DNA of 64,000 nt, taken from NCBI GenBank assembly GCA_036378675.1, contig DASUWA010000046.1:52185-116184 (forward strand), given 5' to 3'. Below are positions 24,296-32,684 of this stretch, in pieces (the stretch's first letter is position 1; each line of letters starts with the position of its first letter). Under the pieces are notes generated by a model. The model searched no databases and was not told the origin of the DNA. It was given only the letters and a program-made list of their open reading frames with translations. This stretch comes from Acidimicrobiales bacterium (GTDB taxonomy: Bacteria > Actinomycetota > Acidimicrobiia > Acidimicrobiales > Palsa-688). A program made the translations under genes and the position numbers.

Positions 24296-24961
24296 CTGAA
24301 CGAACCGACCGCACCGGCCGAACCCGGTAGTTCGGGCCGCCCAGAGCTGGCCGGACTGGTTGAATCGGCCCGCCGGGACCTGGACGGGCTGAACAGTGCT
24401 CGCGAGGCGGGCCTGGCAGCCTGCCGCCGGACCATCCGGGCCGCCGGCAGCGCCATCCGGGCGGTTCACCACCGGCAGCCGGAGCGGTACTCCGTACTGG
24501 TATCCGAGTGCGAGACCGCAGTTCGCGAAGCACAGCAGGTCTTGGCCCCGTACCCGGCCATCGCCTACGCGGGTTTTCTCCACGACGCCGAGAAGGAATT
24601 CGCCGAGGCCGTCCTGACCCGCGTGCTCATCGAGGGGGGCGCAGTGCCGGCGTACACGGATTTGAGCGTCGGGCTTCCGGCTTGGTTGAACGGGCTCGCC
24701 GAAGCGGCGTCGGAGTTACGGCGCCATCTCCTCGACCGGCTGCGCGCCGGTGAAACCGAGACCGCTGAGAGGCTCCTCGCGACCATGGAGGACGCCTACG
24801 AGGCCCTGCTCAGCGTTGACTACCCCGATGCGGTAACGGGCGGGCTCCGTCGAACCGCTGACGCATTGCGTGCCGTCCTCGAGCGGACCCGAAGCGACGT
24901 CACCACGACCGTGCTGCAGGTTCGCTTGCAGGAAGCCCTGGAGCGAAGAGCGTCCCAGTGA
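24296..24961 (+). CDS. Translin-like protein, probable CTG start
   Basis: 221 aa if read from CTG 24296. The first canonical start in frame is TTG 24542, which would remove 82 residues that look like the first translin helices (ESARRDLDGLNSAREAGL, CRRTIRAAGSAIRAVHH). The rest matches the all-helical translin family: YPAIAYAGFLHDAEKEFAEA, WLNGLAEAASELRRHLLD, TMEDAYEALLSVDYPDAVT, GGLRRTADALRAVLERTRSD. The frame is open back to a TGA inside the glpR-like gene, and no ATG, GTG or TTG occurs in that stretch. The CTG lies 1 base after the glpR stop, which would allow re-initiation. Translins bind and cut RNA in eukaryotes and archaea; the bacterial role is unknown. Confidence 0.72.
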   Translation: MNEPTAPAEPGSSGRPELAGLVESARRDLDGLNSAREAGLAACRRTIRAAGSAIRAVHHRQPERYSVLVSECETAVREAQQVLAPYPAIAYAGFLHDAEKEFAEAVLTRVLIEGGAVPAYTDLSVGLPAWLNGLAEAASELRRHLLDRLRAGETETAERLLATMEDAYEALLSVDYPDAVTGGLRRTADALRAVLERTRSDVTTTVLQVRLQEALERRASQ

Positions 24962-24998
24962 GATCGGGCGCCGGCTTTCGTGCCACTAGCATGTCGCC

Positions 24999-25070
24999 GG
25001 GCCTGTAGCTCAGCGGAAGAGCGCCTCGGTCGCATCGAGGAAGTCGCCGGTTCAAATCCGGTCAGGTCCA
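24999..25070 (+). tRNA. tRNA-Ala (anticodon CGC)
   Basis: A full cloverleaf can be drawn in 72 bases. Acceptor GGGCCTG pairs with CAGGTCC and includes the G3:U70 wobble that defines alanine tRNA. The D stem is GCTC/GAGC, the anticodon stem CCTCG/CGAGG encloses GTCGCAT (anticodon CGC at 25031-25033), and the T arm is GCCGG-TTCAAAT-CCGGT. Discriminator A at 25070; CCA is not encoded. Confidence 0.96.
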
Positions 25071-25171
25071 CACGTGCGCTTCTGACCCCGCTCGTCGTGA
25101 GGCGGCGGCGTCGGCGCGTCGCCTTTGCGCACCCGGTGGTAGACACAGGCGGTGCGTCGCGCGGGGTCGGG

Positions 25172-26320
25172 ATGAGACGGTTGGCGCTGCGTCCGCTCCT
25201 TGCGGTAGCCGTCCTGATAGTTCTTTCGAGTTGCAGCTCCGCGGGCGGTCGAGCGGAGCCCACCACATCGTCGATCGAGCCAGTTGGCTCCCCGAGCGCG
25301 TCCAACGGCTCGGTAAACCCTGGAGAGCCGGTTTGGCTTTGCAGGCCGGGAGCCACGCCCGACCCGTGCGCCGTCGATGTGAGTTCCGAGGTCGTCACCG
25401 GATCGGGTGCGGTTACCCGTATGCCCGCCGCGCAGGACCGGGGCTCGTCCTTCGATTGCTTTTACGTATACCCCACGGTCAGCTCTGAGTCGGGCCTGAA
25501 CGCCGACCTGACTGTCCAGCCGCCGGAAGTCTCGGTTGCGGAGCAGCAGGCGTCGCGGTTTTCGTCGGTATGCCGGGTTTGGGCTCCCATGTACCGGCAA
25601 GTGACCCTCGGCGGCCTGTTCACCGGAGGGGCACCAGCAATCAACACCGCGTACGCAAGCCTCCTATCTGACTGGCAGTACTACCTGGCGCATGAGAACA
25701 ACGGCCGTCCGATCATCGTGATTGGTCACTCCCAGGGAGCCGCGATGCTGATCAGGCTGCTGGCCGAACAGGTCGATCCGAGTCAGGCGGTCAGACACCG
25801 GCTGATCGCCGCGATCCTTGCCGGCGGCAACCTGCAGGTGCCGGAAGGCAAGACCGTCGGCGGCACTTTTAAGAACATCCCGCTCTGCACTTCTCTTGCG
25901 GCACCCGGATGCGCGATCGCCTATTCGACGTTCGGCTCTGAGCCGGCGCCTGCGGCTCTGTTCGGGCGCCCCGGCACCGGCGTCAGCCTCCTGTCGCTCC
26001 AGTTCATTTCGGCCGGCCAGCAGGTGGCGTGCGTCAACCCCGCCGCGATCGGAGGCGGTACCGGCGGTCTCAGTCCCTACTTCCTTGAAGCGGTATCCGC
26101 TTCGTGGGTTACCTATCCCGGTTTGTACGACGCTTCATGCGAAAGCGCCGACGGCGCCACCTGGCTTCAGGTCAACGTCCTAAAGACGCAAGCTGACCCG
26201 CGTCCCGTCCTCAAGGCCGATCTCGGACCGACGTGGGGTTACCACAAGGATGACGTGAACCTGGCGCTCGGCAACTTGGTGTCCGACATCGGTGCCCTCG
26301 AAGAAGCCTACGGACACTAG
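25172..26320 (+). CDS. DUF3089 lipoprotein, alpha/beta hydrolase-like
   Basis: 382 aa from ATG 25172; a longer open frame runs back through the tRNA and is not real. A lipoprotein signal peptide ends in LSSC (Cys21), so the protein is exported and lipid-anchored. A Ser/Pro-rich spacer follows, then a DUF3089 domain with DCFYVYPTVS, RQVTLGGLF and the nucleophile elbow IGHSQGAAM. A His in TWGYHKDDVN near the C-terminus could complete the triad. DUF3089 proteins are lipase/esterase-like but largely uncharacterised. It stands alone downstream of tRNA-Ala. Confidence 0.85.
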   Translation: MRRLALRPLLAVAVLIVLSSCSSAGGRAEPTTSSIEPVGSPSASNGSVNPGEPVWLCRPGATPDPCAVDVSSEVVTGSGAVTRMPAAQDRGSSFDCFYVYPTVSSESGLNADLTVQPPEVSVAEQQASRFSSVCRVWAPMYRQVTLGGLFTGGAPAINTAYASLLSDWQYYLAHENNGRPIIVIGHSQGAAMLIRLLAEQVDPSQAVRHRLIAAILAGGNLQVPEGKTVGGTFKNIPLCTSLAAPGCAIAYSTFGSEPAPAALFGRPGTGVSLLSLQFISAGQQVACVNPAAIGGGTGGLSPYFLEAVSASWVTYPGLYDASCESADGATWLQVNVLKTQADPRPVLKADLGPTWGYHKDDVNLALGNLVSDIGALEEAYGH

Positions 26321-26357
26321 GACTACGGATCAGGTGTGATCCTTGAACGAACGACCA

Positions 26358-26363
26358 TATAAC
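26358..26363 (+). promoter_or_regulatory. Possible -10 box (TATAAC) for the SnoaL-like gene
   Basis: A good -10 hexamer about 90 bases before the start; the matching -35 is weak (TGTGAT at 17-base spacing). Confidence 0.3.
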
Positions 26364-26451
26364 GCATCCGACAGCGATGCTCGCGGCGTAGCGTCGGTCT
26401 GTCCGTATCACGAGGCCACCACGCCGGTGGCCGACCGGGGAGAGCGATGAG

Positions 26452-26838
26452 ATGACGATTGCTGACGTGGATTCCGTGGCGAAGGCGTTTCACGAAGGAG
26501 TGGCGGCCCAAGACGCCGACGCACTCGCCAGTCTTTATCACGAAGACGCACGGTTCTTGCCACCGGGCATGCCTACATGCGAAGGCCGAGCGGCTATCAA
26601 GTCGACGATGCAGATGCTTCTTGATGGCGGGGCGCGGTCACTCGACCTCGAGCCGATCGACGTCCGGGAAGCCGGGACGATGACGATCGAATATGGGCAT
26701 TATGCCCTTGGTCTCGAGCCGGAAGGCGCACCCCCAGTGACCGATCTCGGGAAGTACATAGTCGTTCACGAGTCTCGGCCGGACGGGTCAACCAGGATCT
26801 TGTACGACATCTTCAACTCGAACTCCCCGCCGAGCTAG
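26452..26838 (+). CDS. SnoaL/DUF4440-like NTF2-fold protein
   Basis: 128 aa from ATG 26452, preceded by GGGGAGAG at suitable spacing. NTF2-like pattern: an N-terminal helix with VAKAFHEGVAAQDADALASLYHEDARFLPPGMP, then GRAAIKSTMQMLLD and antiparallel strands (MTIEYGHYALG, GKYIVVHESRPDGSTRILYDIFNSN). Such small proteins act as isomerases, hydrolases or ligand-binding subunits; the fold does not fix a function. The DUF488 gene follows 30 bases later and may be co-transcribed. Confidence 0.75.
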   Translation: MTIADVDSVAKAFHEGVAAQDADALASLYHEDARFLPPGMPTCEGRAAIKSTMQMLLDGGARSLDLEPIDVREAGTMTIEYGHYALGLEPEGAPPVTDLGKYIVVHESRPDGSTRILYDIFNSNSPPS

Positions 26839-26868
26839 AGCGCAGTCGCACTGAACCCGACCCGACCA

Positions 26869-27402
26869 TTGACGACCGTGGGTCACGGGACCCTGGCCGC
26901 CGATGATCTGCTTCGACTTCTCGAAAGTTCCGCGGTCACCTCGCTGGTTGATATACGCACAGCACCGGGGAGCCGCCGGCTTCCGCACATGCGTCGCTTG
27001 GAAATGGAGACGTGGGTACCCGCGAGCGGAATCGACTATCGGTGGGAGCCTGCCCTGGGCGGCTTTCGCAAACCCCGAGCCGACTCCCCGAATCGCGCCC
27101 TCAGGAACGACTCGTTTCGTGGTTACGCCGATTACATGCAGACCGATCAGTTTTGGGAGGCGCTGGACCGGCTTGTGGTCGAATTGCGCGACCGGTCCAC
27201 GGCCGTCATGTGCTCGGAGGCGGTGTGGTGGCGGTGCCATCGCCGGCTTGTCGCCGACGCCGTGTTGCTGTCAAGGAACGTACAGGTCGAGCATCTCATG
27301 CAAGACGGGCGTCGGGTGCCCCACAGCGTGACCGAGGGAGCCCGGCTGACCGACGGCGGCCGGGTCGTCTACGACGCGGGCGAGGCGGCTCTATTCGGTT
27401 GA
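26869..27402 (+). CDS. DUF488 family protein
   Basis: 177 aa from TTG 26869; a GTG at 26878 (VGHGTL) is equally possible. DUF488 hallmarks: TVGHGTLAADDLLRLL, LVDIRTAPGSRRLPH, a YRWEPALGGFRKP segment, RGYADYM, and the Cys/Trp-rich MCSEAVWWRCHRRLVADAVL. The conserved Cys residues suggest a thiol-based or nucleotide-related role, but no activity is established for the family. It is small, cytoplasmic and without TM segments. Neighbours give no functional hint. Confidence 0.85.
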   Translation: MTTVGHGTLAADDLLRLLESSAVTSLVDIRTAPGSRRLPHMRRLEMETWVPASGIDYRWEPALGGFRKPRADSPNRALRNDSFRGYADYMQTDQFWEALDRLVVELRDRSTAVMCSEAVWWRCHRRLVADAVLLSRNVQVEHLMQDGRRVPHSVTEGARLTDGGRVVYDAGEAALFG

Positions 27403-27460
27403 GCTGAACACCCCATTTGGCTCTCCGACGGCGCGCAACCGACGCTGATCTGCGAGGGAC

Positions 27461-27466
27461 TAGGTT
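27461..27466 (+). promoter_or_regulatory. Leaderless-type -10 (TAGGTT) for the metallophosphoesterase gene
   Basis: TANNNT hexamer 5 bases before a TTG and 8 bases before the ATG used as start. Confidence 0.45.
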
Positions 27467-27474
27467 CTCGCTTG

Positions 27475-28398
27475 ATGTCACTGCGTCAGGGGTCAGGCGA
27501 ACTCCTCGCGACCGTCGCGACCGTCAACGACCTGCATTTCGGAGAAACCGTGTGCGGGCTTCTCGACGGGTTCGAGGTTGGGCCGGTGCTTCGCTTCGAT
27601 CCGGGCACCGATCCTTACCCGACGGTGATGAACCGTGCGGCGGTCGCCGAAATCGCTGCGATACGCCCGGATGCCGTTGTGGCAAAGGGCGATCTGACAT
27701 CTGCGGGGACGGCTCCGGAGTTCGCCGAGTTCGAGTCGATGTACCGAAGCGAGTTCGGAGAACGCCTCGTCGTCACGTTGGGTAACCACGACAAGCCGGC
27801 AGCATCAGGAGGCGTGCCCGACGTGCCGGCCGTACAAGTGCTTGACGTCGAGGGAGCGACCCTCGCAGTTCTCGACACGGCACGCCCTGGCCAGGCGGGA
27901 GGGGCGCTCAGCGACGAGCAGGCCGAGGAGCTCGACGAGGTCGCGGCCCGCGCCGATCGACCGGTGCTGGTGTTCGGCCATCACCCTGCGGGCGGGGAGG
28001 ACATCGACCGGCTGTTCGGTCCCGTCGCAGCGCGCGCCAACTGTCTCGACGCGGTGAGCACGGATCGCTTGGTATCGGTCGCGGCTCGGCGTGCGTCGAT
28101 CGTCGGCTACTTCTCGGGTCACACCCATCGCAACAAAGTTCGCCGGTTCGCACCCACGGGGTCGTTCCCGTGGGTAGAAGTGGCCTGCGTGAAGGACTTC
28201 CCCGGTTCCTGGGCCGAGTACCGCATCTACGAGGCGCGCATCGAGCAAATCCATCATCGAATAACCAGCGACCCCGAAGCCATGAGCTGGAGCGAGCGTT
28301 GCCGTGCGATGTTCGGTGGCAGGTATCCCGCCTACGCGCTCGGGACAGACGGCGACCGCTGCTTCGAGATCCCCGTATGCTCGCCGGAATGGAGTTGA
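27475..28398 (+). CDS. Calcineurin-like metallophosphoesterase
   Basis: 307 aa from ATG 27475; TTG 27472 directly before it is also possible. Complete metallophosphoesterase motif set: NDLHFGE, KGDLTSAG, TLGNHDKP, FGHHP and SGHTHRNK, which bind two metal ions. No signal peptide. After the last motif comes CVKDFPGSWAEYRIYEARIEQIHHRI and a C-terminal SWSERCRAMFGG, both with clear counterparts in the second metallophosphoesterase at 59750-61009, so the two are paralogues. The substrate is unknown; 3',5'-cAMP phosphodiesterase or phospholipid hydrolase activity is known for relatives. It overlaps the yceH-like gene by 10 bases. Confidence 0.88.
   Translation: MSLRQGSGELLATVATVNDLHFGETVCGLLDGFEVGPVLRFDPGTDPYPTVMNRAAVAEIAAIRPDAVVAKGDLTSAGTAPEFAEFESMYRSEFGERLVVTLGNHDKPAASGGVPDVPAVQVLDVEGATLAVLDTARPGQAGGALSDEQAEELDEVAARADRPVLVFGHHPAGGEDIDRLFGPVAARANCLDAVSTDRLVSVAARRASIVGYFSGHTHRNKVRRFAPTGSFPWVEVACVKDFPGSWAEYRIYEARIEQIHHRITSDPEAMSWSERCRAMFGGRYPAYALGTDGDRCFEIPVCSPEWS
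28376..28381 (+). promoter_or_regulatory. Leaderless-type -10 (TATGCT) for the yceH-like gene
   Basis: TANNNT hexamer 7 bases before the ATG at 28389, inside the end of the preceding gene. It supports this ATG over the upstream one at 28377. Confidence 0.4.
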
Positions 28399-29048
28399 AC
28401 ACAGTCGAGGCCCGAATAATCGGCAGCCTGGCCGAGAAGCAGCTCACCACCCCCCAGCAGTATCCGCTCAGCCTGAACGCGCTGGTACTAGCTTGCAACC
28501 AGTCATCGAACCGCGAGCCAGTCGTTGCATACGACGACGGAACCGTCGAGGTTGCGCTTTCGTCGCTGAAGGAATCCGGGCTCGTGCGATTCGTTCATCC
28601 GTCGCACGGTCGCTCGGTGATCCGGTACCGGCAGGTTGCCGACGAACGGTTCGGTCTGGACGACCGCGGCCTCTCAGTCGTGGCCGTCCTCCTGCTCAGA
28701 GGTCCGCAAACTGTCGGAGAACTGAGGGTTCGAACGGAGCGAATGGCCGATTTCGAGAGCCTCGCGTCCGTTGAAGGGGAACTGGAGCGCCTGAGCAAGG
28801 GGCCGGAGCCTCTTGTCAGCCGGCTCACGCGACAACCGGGACAGAAAGAAGAACGGTGGGTCCAACTGTTGACGGGCGAGCCGTCTGAGGAAACCATTGC
28901 TCTCCACTCGGTCACTCCCTCGCCGCGTCAGGGGGCCTCGCTCGGCGATGAAGTCGCATCGTTGCGAGCCGACGTCGACTACCTGCGACAGGAAGTCGCT
29001 GCCCTCGAGCAGAGCGTCGGCCAGCTGCGCAGAGCGCTCGGAGAGTAG
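28389..29048 (+). CDS. YceH family protein (DUF480)
   Basis: 219 aa from ATG 28389. It aligns well by eye with E. coli YceH over its length: LNTVEARIIGSLAEKQLTTP, QQYPLSLNALVLACNQSSNREP, LLLRGPQTVGELRVRTERM, and LVSRLTRQPGQKEERWVQLL. The protein is two winged-helix domains in tandem followed by a C-terminal coiled coil (SLRADVDYLRQEVAALEQSV). The family's biological function is not established. It overlaps the end of the metallophosphoesterase gene by 10 bases. Confidence 0.92.
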   Translation: MELNTVEARIIGSLAEKQLTTPQQYPLSLNALVLACNQSSNREPVVAYDDGTVEVALSSLKESGLVRFVHPSHGRSVIRYRQVADERFGLDDRGLSVVAVLLLRGPQTVGELRVRTERMADFESLASVEGELERLSKGPEPLVSRLTRQPGQKEERWVQLLTGEPSEETIALHSVTPSPRQGASLGDEVASLRADVDYLRQEVAALEQSVGQLRRALGE

Positions 29049-29061
29049 GAGCCCCGGGGGC

Positions 29062-30432
29062 GTGGCGCGGCTTCTGAGGAGGTCTCGGCGACGCTTTGGA
29101 TTGATCGTTGTGCTGGCCATGCTGTCGGGCGCGGTGACCACTTCGGCGCGCGCTTCAGCACCGACGGTGACCTTCTCGGACTCGGCCGGCATACACGTCG
29201 TATCGGTGCAGCAGCTTGACCAGCGCGACTACAACGTCGAAGTCCTGTCTTCGTACCTCGGACGCCCGCTCAACGTCCGGGTCCTGCTGCCAACCGAATA
29301 CTCGAGCCAGCCCGACGAGCACTACCCCGTGCTCTACCTGTTTCACGGGACGTCGGGGCGAGCATCGGACTGGATCGACCAGGGGGATGCCGCGGCGACG
29401 ACGTCGCCCTACGCCCTCATCACGGTCATGCCTGACGTGGGGTTCGACGGCGACGGCGGCTTCTGGTTCACCAACTGGGTCAACGCCAGCACCAGCCACG
29501 GTCCGTCCCAGTTCGAGAGCTACCTGATCGACTCGCTGATCCCCTGGATCGACCTGAACCTGCGGACAGTTCCAACCCGTTCCGGCCGTGCGGTCGCGGG
29601 GCTGTCCCAGGGCGGATACGGATCCGCCGAGATGGCCGCTCGGCATCCCGACCTGTTCGCATCTCTGGCGTCGTTCTCGGGAGCGCCCGAAATCGAGCGC
29701 GACCCGGAGGTGTTCGCCGGTGCCGTTGGGATAATCGAAGCCATCGAGGTTGGGGAAGATCACGTGCCCCCGTTCTCCGAGTTGGGCGATCCGGTCGTCG
29801 ACCAGATCAACTGGGAAGGCCACGATCCAGCGACGCTGCTAACCAACCTTCGGGGGATGAGCATTTACCTGTGGACTGGAACGGGTCTGGACGGTCCGTA
29901 CGACCGGACTCCAAACCCGTTCGCGTCGGCCATTGAGGGTGCGGCCTACCAATCGACCCAGCATTTCTATGGCCACCTCGTCGCTGCGGGGATTCCGGCC
30001 TACTACGACAACTACGTCTACGGAACGCATCAATTCGCGTACTGGGCACGCGACCTGCGGGAGTACGTCCCCAGGATGATGGCCGACTTCACTCATCCCC
30101 GGAACCCGTCGGTAATCTCATACACCTCGATCGACTCGAAGTGGTCACAGTGGGGCTATCAAGTGAGCGTCGTTCGGGCGGCGCCGCAAGAGTTCAGCTC
30201 GCTGAGCGAGGGCACCACTGCAGGGTTCGTGTTCAGCGGGTCGGGGACAGCGACCGTTACGACGCCGTCAGAGTACGAACCCGGTTCGAAAGTCGTCGTC
30301 ACGGTAAACGGCACTGCAGGCCAAACGACTCAGACCGGCCAGGTCGGGCCGACCGGCAGGGTCACGGTGGTGATCCCCTTGGGCAAGGGTGGTCAGGCGC
30401 GCGTCGGCCTACAGCCGCAACAATCAATCTGA
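29062..30432 (+). CDS. Secreted esterase, antigen 85/esterase D-like alpha/beta hydrolase
   Basis: 456 aa from GTG 29062, 13 bases after the yceH-like gene with an AGGAG overlapping that stop. A signal peptide is clear (RRRFGLIVVLAMLSGAVTTSARASA). The hydrolase domain has YPVLYLFHGTSGRASDWIDQG, VMPDVGFDGDGGFW, and the nucleophile elbow AGLSQGGYGSAEMAARHP; a later GTHQFAYWARDL supplies the likely His. The last about 100 residues form a separate beta-rich region with a Gly/Thr-rich end. Such secreted esterases include mycolyltransferases, but the substrate here is unknown. It is convergent with the amidohydrolase gene, 17 bases away. Confidence 0.85.
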   Translation: MARLLRRSRRRFGLIVVLAMLSGAVTTSARASAPTVTFSDSAGIHVVSVQQLDQRDYNVEVLSSYLGRPLNVRVLLPTEYSSQPDEHYPVLYLFHGTSGRASDWIDQGDAAATTSPYALITVMPDVGFDGDGGFWFTNWVNASTSHGPSQFESYLIDSLIPWIDLNLRTVPTRSGRAVAGLSQGGYGSAEMAARHPDLFASLASFSGAPEIERDPEVFAGAVGIIEAIEVGEDHVPPFSELGDPVVDQINWEGHDPATLLTNLRGMSIYLWTGTGLDGPYDRTPNPFASAIEGAAYQSTQHFYGHLVAAGIPAYYDNYVYGTHQFAYWARDLREYVPRMMADFTHPRNPSVISYTSIDSKWSQWGYQVSVVRAAPQEFSSLSEGTTAGFVFSGSGTATVTTPSEYEPGSKVVVTVNGTAGQTTQTGQVGPTGRVTVVIPLGKGGQARVGLQPQQSI

Positions 30433-30449
30433 AGAATCAGGGGGAGTCG

Positions 30450-31622
30450 TCAAAGCCGATAGAGCTTGGCCGCATTCTCGCCGAGGACCTTGCGGCGGGT
30501 TTCCGGGCGCAAGGCGAGCATCTTCTCGGCGATGGTGTCCAGCGGGGAGGGATAGAGGCAGGTCGGGTGGGGAAAATCGGTCTCGAATAGAACGTTGTCC
30601 TCGCCGACCGAGTCGAGAAGGCCCTGCACGTCCCCGTTGTTGCGTTCGAACCAGAATGTCGCGTACCAGTGGTCCTTGAAGTACTCGGACGGCATACGCG
30701 AGAGCTCGCCCGCCTGCACAGGAGCGTTCTCCCAAAGCTCGTAGTCCATCGTTTCACGGATGAACGGGATCCAGCCCACACCGCTCTCGACCGAGACCAT
30801 CTTCAGCTTGGGATACCGGTCGAATATGCCGGCGAAGATCGTGTTGATGATCACGCGGGCGTTATTGATGAACAGCATCGACCCGCCGATCGCCGGCTTC
30901 ACGTACTCATGTTGTGAGGGCCAGAAGTAGTTGCCGTAGAAGTTCATCGCGGTGAGGCTCGCCCCGATGTGAAAGTGCACCGGCAGGTGTTTCTCCGCGC
31001 AGACCTCCCAAAGCGGATCCCACGCTCGGTTGGCCAGGTCGGGGGAGCCCAGGTCCTGAGGATCGGATGTCATGTTGACGCCGCGCAACCCGAGTCCGGC
31101 TACCCGTTCAGCTTCACGCACGCATTCGTCGACGTCCCACGCCGGCAGTACGGGCATCGGGAGTAGACGGTTGCCCGAGTCCTGCTGAATTTCAGCGGCG
31201 TTGTCGTTGTAGATCTGGATGCACAGTCGCCTGAGCTCCGGATCCTGGACCGCGTTGGCTAGCCCCTGGCCGCCAAGTCCGATCGAGTTAGGGAACAGAA
31301 CCTGCGCATATATGCCGCACGCGTCCATGACCTTGAGCCGGACTTCAGGGTTGTACGCCGCCTCGTGAATGCGATCGATGCCCCAGACGATCATCGACTC
31401 GCTGAAGGGAAACTTCTCTCCCTCGCGGTCGATGACGCCGCCCCCTCCGGCGAAGCCGATCGGGGTTCCGTCGACCACCCAGGTGGGCTCTCCATCGATT
31501 TCCTCGACACGGGGTACCCGATCCTTGTACTTCGCAGGGGCGCGCTTCGTCCAAAGGTCGTGTGCCTCGGTCAGATGCGTATCGGCGTCGACGACCCTGA
31601 CATCGTCCGCAACCATGCTCAT
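30450..31622 (-). CDS. ACMSD-type metal-dependent amidohydrolase (1)
   Basis: 390 aa from ATG 31622, with GGAGG 7 bases upstream. TIM-barrel amidohydrolase-2 pattern: VVDADTHLTEAHDLW at the N-terminus, a PVHFHIGAS strand, RYPKLKMVSVESGVGWIPF, and the metal site FETDFPHPTCLYP. This group includes decarboxylases and hydrolases acting on aromatic or CoA-linked acids; the substrate cannot be inferred. A second member lies at 36790-37941. It is divergent from the alpha/beta hydrolase gene across 104 bases that hold an operator-like repeat, so the two may be co-regulated. Confidence 0.85.
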   Translation of the reverse strand: MSMVADDVRVVDADTHLTEAHDLWTKRAPAKYKDRVPRVEEIDGEPTWVVDGTPIGFAGGGGVIDREGEKFPFSESMIVWGIDRIHEAAYNPEVRLKVMDACGIYAQVLFPNSIGLGGQGLANAVQDPELRRLCIQIYNDNAAEIQQDSGNRLLPMPVLPAWDVDECVREAERVAGLGLRGVNMTSDPQDLGSPDLANRAWDPLWEVCAEKHLPVHFHIGASLTAMNFYGNYFWPSQHEYVKPAIGGSMLFINNARVIINTIFAGIFDRYPKLKMVSVESGVGWIPFIRETMDYELWENAPVQAGELSRMPSEYFKDHWYATFWFERNNGDVQGLLDSVGEDNVLFETDFPHPTCLYPSPLDTIAEKMLALRPETRRKVLGENAAKLYRL

Positions 31623-31666
31623 TTCTGGGCCTCCCCTCCGAGCGCAAACCTGATTTTCAGACGCTA

Positions 31667-31683
31667 GTGTCACATTTGACCAC
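31667..31683. promoter_or_regulatory. Imperfect palindrome between divergent hydrolase genes
   Basis: GTGTCA-CATT-TGACCAC, an inverted repeat with one inserted C, in the intergenic space of the amidohydrolase and alpha/beta hydrolase genes. Candidate operator. Confidence 0.3.
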
Positions 31684-31726
31684 GCCAGAGCGGATAAGTC
31701 CAACGAGAACGTTCGGAGGGGATCGA

Positions 31727-32587
31727 ATGCCCGTAGCCCAGCAGGGCGACCTCGAGATCGCTTACGAGATCGTCGGCGACGGAGAACCATGGGTGATCAC
31801 ACCTGGCGGCCGCTTCAGCAAGGACTACGGAGGAATCCGTGAGATGGCCGAGGCCCTCGCTGCAGCCGGCAAGAAGGTCCTCATTTACGATCGTCTCAAT
31901 TGCGGGGCCTCGTCGGTCAGCTTCAGCGGGCCGTCCGAGTCGGCGATGCAGGCCGACTCGCTCGCCGAGCTGCTGCGCCAGCTGCAGTTCGGTCCGACCG
32001 TGATCGTCGGCGGTTCCGGAGGAGCGAGAGTTTCGCTTCTGACGGCCGCGTGCAACCCCGACGTGTCGCGCGCTGTTGCGATGTGGTGGATCAGCGGCGG
32101 GGTCTACGGGACCATGACGCTCGGCACCCATTACTGCGGGGGATCGCTCGCGGCGGTTTGGAACGGAACTATGGAAGACGTCGCCAATCTTCCCGAATGG
32201 AAGGAAGTCGTCGACCGCAATCCCCGGAACCGGGAACGGTTCCTCAACATGGACCGCGAGGAATTCAGAGAGGTCATGCAACGGTGGATGCACGCGTACT
32301 GCGCGTGTGGAGACCCGCTGGTGCCCGGCCTCGACGATGAGGAGGCGGCGAAGATGACGGTTCCCATCCTCGTGTTCCGTAGCGGTGCCAGCGACATCCA
32401 CCACACCCGCGAGACCTCTGAGAGGCTGGCGGCCAACCTGCCCGGAGCGAAGCTCGTTGAGCCCCCGTGGGGTGACGGGGAGTGGATCGAACGGCAGTCG
32501 AGCGTTCAGTCGGGCGGCACCTTGTTCGAGGGGTGGCCCCTGCTGGTACCCCAACTCCTCGAATGGGCCGCTGAAGCCATCGGTTGA
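31727..32587 (+). CDS. Alpha/beta hydrolase
   Basis: 286 aa from ATG 31727, preceded by GGAGGGG 6 bases upstream. No signal peptide. Features: N-terminal strands LEIAYEIVGDGEPWVI, the oxyanion region TPGGRFSKDYGG, LIYDRLNCGASSVSFSG, the nucleophile elbow VGGSGGARVSL, VPILVFRSGASDIHH with a plausible catalytic Asp, and a C-terminal region where the His is not obvious. The HG motif near the oxyanion hole is replaced by PGG, as in many epoxide hydrolase or carbon-carbon hydrolase relatives. Divergent from the amidohydrolase, which suggests a shared catabolic pathway of unknown substrate. Confidence 0.83.
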   Translation: MPVAQQGDLEIAYEIVGDGEPWVITPGGRFSKDYGGIREMAEALAAAGKKVLIYDRLNCGASSVSFSGPSESAMQADSLAELLRQLQFGPTVIVGGSGGARVSLLTAACNPDVSRAVAMWWISGGVYGTMTLGTHYCGGSLAAVWNGTMEDVANLPEWKEVVDRNPRNRERFLNMDREEFREVMQRWMHAYCACGDPLVPGLDDEEAAKMTVPILVFRSGASDIHHTRETSERLAANLPGAKLVEPPWGDGEWIERQSSVQSGGTLFEGWPLLVPQLLEWAAEAIG

Positions 32588-32684
32588 GCCGGTCTCCCCC
32601 GGAACCTTTTATCCCAATCGTGTAGAGTTCGGCAGCTTTGCACCGAACCTGGCGGTTTGGCCGTGATCCCAAAAGGGGGAAGGT

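Noticed and set aside
24980..25171. Upstream extension of the DUF3089 lipoprotein frame
   Set aside because: It runs through tRNA-Ala, and the lipoprotein signal peptide starts at the ATG at 25172.
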